From a bacterium (lineage in GTDB: Bacteria > Verrucomicrobiota > Verrucomicrobiia > Limisphaerales > UBA11358), in the NCBI GenBank assembly GCA_021781185.1, contig JAJXXI010000547.1, forward strand, positions 1 to 6,375: DNA of 6,375 nucleotides, read 5' to 3'. Positions 4,313-6,375 of the stretch are shown here, in pieces (position 1 is the stretch's first letter; each line of letters begins with the position of its first letter). The position numbers were made by a program, and so were the translations under genes. The notes beneath the pieces are model-generated. The model made no database searches, had not been told where the DNA came from, and was given only the letters and a program-made list of their open reading frames with translations.

Positions 4313-5957
4313 TGTCAACGAAACCATCCGCAAAAAACTGGGAACCGTCCCGCACAAGCCCGGCGTTTACCTGCACAAGGACCGTTTTGGCACGGTCATC
4401 TACGTCGGCAAGGCGCGTGATCTGCGCAAGCGCGTCAGCCAGTATTTTCACCCGAGCCGGCGGCTGGGCTGGGATTTGAAATTCAACGCGCTCGTCGAGG
4501 CGATTCACGATTTCGATGTCCATGTGGTCAAAAGCGAACCCGAAGCCCTGCTGCTTGAAAGCAAGTTGATCAAGGATTTCAAGCCGCGTTTCAACGTGAG
4601 CCTGCGCGATGACAAGCGCTACCTGATGCTCAAGGTGAACCTGAACGATCCGATTCCGAACTTCACCTTCACGCGGCTCAAGAAAGACGATGGCGCGCGT
4701 TACTTCGGGCCGTTCGTGAATTCCGGCGCTCTGCGCAACGCCGTGGCGCTGGCGCGAAAGCAGTTTAATCTGCGCGGCTGCCGCGTCTTCACGCCGGGCG
4801 AGGCGGATTACAGGCATTGCCTCTACGCGCATCTGAAATACTGCACCGCGCCGTGCGTCAACAATGTGACGCGGGAGCAATATCTGGAGCAGGTCAAGGC
4901 CGCGTGCAATTTCCTCGAAGGCCAGTGCCGCGAGATGCAGCCGCAGCTCGAAGCGGAGATGAAAAAAGCCGCCGCCGCGCACGAATTTGAGAAAGCGGCC
5001 GAGCTGCGCGACCTCATCCGCGATCTGCAGGACACCTGGAAGCGCACGGAAAAATTCGCGCGTGTGCCCTACAGCCTGCCGCTGGCCATCAATCCCGCGA
5101 GCGATCTTGCCGGGCTGGCGGAAGTTCTCGGCCTGCCCGCGCCGCCGCAGCGCATTGAAGGTTTCGACATTTCCAACATCAGCGGCACGTTCGCCGTCGC
5201 GTCGTGCGTGAGCTTCAAAAACGGCCGTCCCGACCGCGCAAACTACCGGCGGTTCAAGATCAAGACGGTCACCGGGCAGGATGATTTCGCCAGCATGGCG
5301 GAAGTGGTGCGACGGCGTTACTCACGGCTGTTGAACGAGGCCAAACGCCAGGAAACGGAATCTCGCGATGAAGGCGGAGAAGCCGTTCCGCAGGAGCTGC
5401 AAAAACTCGTGGATGAAGCGAGCTGGAAAGTGCGGCGCGGAATTCCCATTAAAAAGGAAGATGGCGGATCGAAGCTGGAAGATGGCAAACGCCCGGCAAA
5501 TCCATCTGCTTTTCCAGACCTGATTCTGATAGACGGCGGCAAGGGCCAGTTGGGCATGGCCTGCGCTGAGCTGAAAAAGCTTGGCCTGGGAAAGATTCCC
5601 GTCATCGGCCTGGCGAAAGAGTTTGAGGAGATTCATCTGCCGGAGCAAGGCGAGCCGCTGCGGCTGGGGCTCAACCATCCGGCAGTGAAGCTGTTGCAAC
5701 GTGTGCGTGACGAGTGCCACCGCGTGGCGAACAGTTTCAATGCTCAGTTGCGCCTTAAAAAAATTTCCGAGAGCATCCTCGACGAGTTTCCCGGCATTGG
5801 CGAGGCGCGCAAGGCGGCGTTGCTGAAAAAATTTGGCTCCGTCCAGCGGCTCAAGCTCGCGACGCTGGAGCAGCTTGCGGATGTTCCCGGCTTCGGCGGC
5901 AAGGCGGCGGCGGAGTTGAAGGCGTTTTTGGAGGCGCGGTCCGTTGCCACCGGTTGA
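4308..5957 (+). CDS. uvrC: UvrC, excinuclease ABC subunit C
   Basis: UvrC makes both incisions around bulky lesions in nucleotide excision repair, after UvrA/UvrB loading. From GTG 4308 it has 549 residues. The GIY-YIG 3' nuclease lies at about 14-95, with Y21, Y32 (IYVGKA), arginines at 40-42 and E84. Cysteines C158, C171, C179 and C183 have nearly the spacing of the [4Fe-4S] ligands reported for E. coli UvrC. The UvrB-binding UVR motif is at about 214-245. The RNase H-like 5' nuclease has D287 (EGFDIS), D409 (ILIDGGKGQ) and H471 (DECHRVA). Two helix-hairpin-helix motifs lie at 490-542 (FPGIGEA, VPGFGGKAA). Between RRRYSRLL and PDLILIDGG sits a linker of about 60 residues where E. coli has about a dozen. 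The frame is open from 4152, but sequence before VNETIRKKLGTVPHKPGVY is not UvrC-like and is repeat-derived. GTG 4308 is therefore preferred, with GTG 4293 the alternative. Confidence 0.95.
   Translation: MPVNETIRKKLGTVPHKPGVYLHKDRFGTVIYVGKARDLRKRVSQYFHPSRRLGWDLKFNALVEAIHDFDVHVVKSEPEALLLESKLIKDFKPRFNVSLRDDKRYLMLKVNLNDPIPNFTFTRLKKDDGARYFGPFVNSGALRNAVALARKQFNLRGCRVFTPGEADYRHCLYAHLKYCTAPCVNNVTREQYLEQVKAACNFLEGQCREMQPQLEAEMKKAAAAHEFEKAAELRDLIRDLQDTWKRTEKFARVPYSLPLAINPASDLAGLAEVLGLPAPPQRIEGFDISNISGTFAVASCVSFKNGRPDRANYRRFKIKTVTGQDDFASMAEVVRRRYSRLLNEAKRQETESRDEGGEAVPQELQKLVDEASWKVRRGIPIKKEDGGSKLEDGKRPANPSAFPDLILIDGGKGQLGMACAELKKLGLGKIPVIGLAKEFEEIHLPEQGEPLRLGLNHPAVKLLQRVRDECHRVANSFNAQLRLKKISESILDEFPGIGEARKAALLKKFGSVQRLKLATLEQLADVPGFGGKAAAELKAFLEARSVATG
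5456..5486. repeat. 7-bp-period purine-rich repeat inside the uvrC linker
   Basis: GGAAGATGGC occurs at 5456-5465 and again at 5477-5486, exactly 21 bp apart. The interval reads as related 7-mers: GGAAGAT, GGCGGAT, CGAAGCT, GGAAGAT. It encodes EDGGSKLEDGK. The 21-bp period keeps the frame, so the array could expand or contract by three units without breaking uvrC. Confidence 0.7.
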
Positions 5958-5972
5958 ACCGTGTTTTATTTT
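5951..5972 (+). terminator. Weak terminator-like structure between uvrC and the convergent gene
   Basis: CGGT-TGA-ACCG (5951-5961) makes a short stem that contains the uvrC TGA, followed by TTTTATTTT (5964-5972). The two convergent stop codons are only 8 nt apart, so any terminator must overlap coding sequence. The stem is only 4-5 bp, hence low confidence. Confidence 0.3.
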
Positions 5973-6361
5973 GCGTGCAGCAGGTTTGCGCCCGCAACCA
6001 CGGCCAGAACGCACAGGGCGGTCATGATGGCGAGCACCGCCAGGTTCAATAGATAGCCCAGCAATCCCGAAACCCGCCGGCGATGGTGGGGCCATTGCCG
6101 TGAACGCCATTCCGGGAGGATGAGCGCGGTCAAAATCACCACGGACAGGAGGTTGAAATTGGTTCTGACAAAGTCAGACACAGTCAAGGCCGTTATTATC
6201 GGTGCGGAGAGGGCCATGTTGGTTGCGGCGCAAATCTCCTTGAGCTTGGGCACCACGAACACACAGGCGAAAATCCACACAGCCATGGCTGGCACCACCT
6301 GCGCGGATGCCTTGAGGTAAGCCGCCCATCGGGGCGCTGTGTTTTGAACTGGAGGATTCAT
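5966..6361 (-). CDS. Hypothetical small membrane protein, three predicted TM segments
   Basis: I do not recognise this 131-residue protein with confidence. Hydrophobic segments lie at about 21-38, 67-83 and 99-126, separated by a basic loop (EWRSRQWPHHRRR, 84-96). The stretch VVPKLKEICAATNMALSAP followed by a TALTVSDFVR segment faintly resembles the 'VPKFEEIF...LP..T..L...SDF' region of GspF/PilC-type type II secretion membrane proteins. It is too short for that family and lacks its paired domains, so this may be only general membrane-protein similarity. ATG at 6361 is the likely start (MNPPVQN), but the frame stays open through the 14 bases to the window edge and no Shine-Dalgarno is visible, so the gene may begin outside. 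It is convergent with uvrC (8 nt between stops). Confidence 0.6.
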   Translation of the reverse strand: MNPPVQNTAPRWAAYLKASAQVVPAMAVWIFACVFVVPKLKEICAATNMALSAPIITALTVSDFVRTNFNLLSVVILTALILPEWRSRQWPHHRRRVSGLLGYLLNLAVLAIMTALCVLAVVAGANLLHAK

Positions 6362-6375
6362 GTTGAAGCCGTTCG

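Noticed and set aside
4251..4982. Minus-strand open frame of 243 codons opposite uvrC
   Set aside because: It is antisense to the GIY-YIG and UVR domains of UvrC, which are fully motif-supported. Long antisense frames are expected at this GC content and codon use.
5322..6110. Minus-strand open frame of 262 codons opposite the uvrC 3' half
   Set aside because: It is antisense to the RNase H-like and HhH parts of UvrC, and it also overlaps the small membrane gene in another frame. The composition is Arg/Leu/Gln-rich without a recognisable motif.
1..6375. tRNA, rRNA, riboswitch or insertion sequence
   Set aside because: No cloverleaf, conserved rRNA stretch, transposase reading frame or terminal inverted repeat pair was recognised. 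No non-coding stretch exceeds 150 bases.

Overview
The window is GC-rich bacterial chromosome with six protein-coding loci: five on ordinary housekeeping or membrane themes and one two-gene cassette of a different character. Several traits suggest a soil or freshwater Verrucomicrobia-type genome (Pedosphaera/Limisphaerales-like). These are weak or absent Shine-Dalgarno sites, promoter-like boxes almost touching start codons, degenerate intergenic repeats of the 'ACGGATTA' and 'CTTTGCG' kinds, and 7-bp purine-rich tandem repeats invading gene ends and linkers. The lineage is inferred from style, not from a marker gene.

Layout, left to right. 1-110: a GC-rich hairpin, probably the terminator of an upstream gene, then a promoter-like stretch. 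111-1016 (+): a family 4 (Fe-S) uracil-DNA glycosylase with a long Ala/Pro-rich linker. 1017-1112: an AT-richer gap. 1113-2321 (+): an AAA_21-type ABC-fold ATPase. 2318-2941 (+): a DUF4276 (Toprim-like) partner gene overlapping it by ATGA. The partner carries an in-frame TAA at its fifth codon, so only the part from about 2372 is open. 2992-3648 (+): a DedA-family membrane protein ending in a 7-bp repeat. 3649-3728: a convergent gap with a 9-bp-period relic repeat. 3729-4166 (-): a DUF4870 (Tic20-like) small membrane protein. 4308-5957 (+): UvrC, probably starting at GTG inside a relic repeat and carrying an extra linker of about 50 residues. 5966-6361 (-): an unrecognised small membrane protein, convergent with uvrC, possibly cut by the window edge.

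Functionally, the glycosylase (base excision repair) and UvrC (nucleotide excision repair) are chromosomal repair enzymes, and both show four-cysteine patterns expected to hold a [4Fe-4S] cluster. The ATPase plus DUF4276 pair is lower in GC than its neighbours and has the form of ABC-ATPase plus Toprim two-gene modules, some of which (for example PARIS, with AriA and AriB) are anti-phage systems. It is the most likely accessory island here. The nonsense codon raises the question whether it is a dead cassette, a sequencing error, or a module expressed from an internal start. The membrane proteins have no clear link to either theme.
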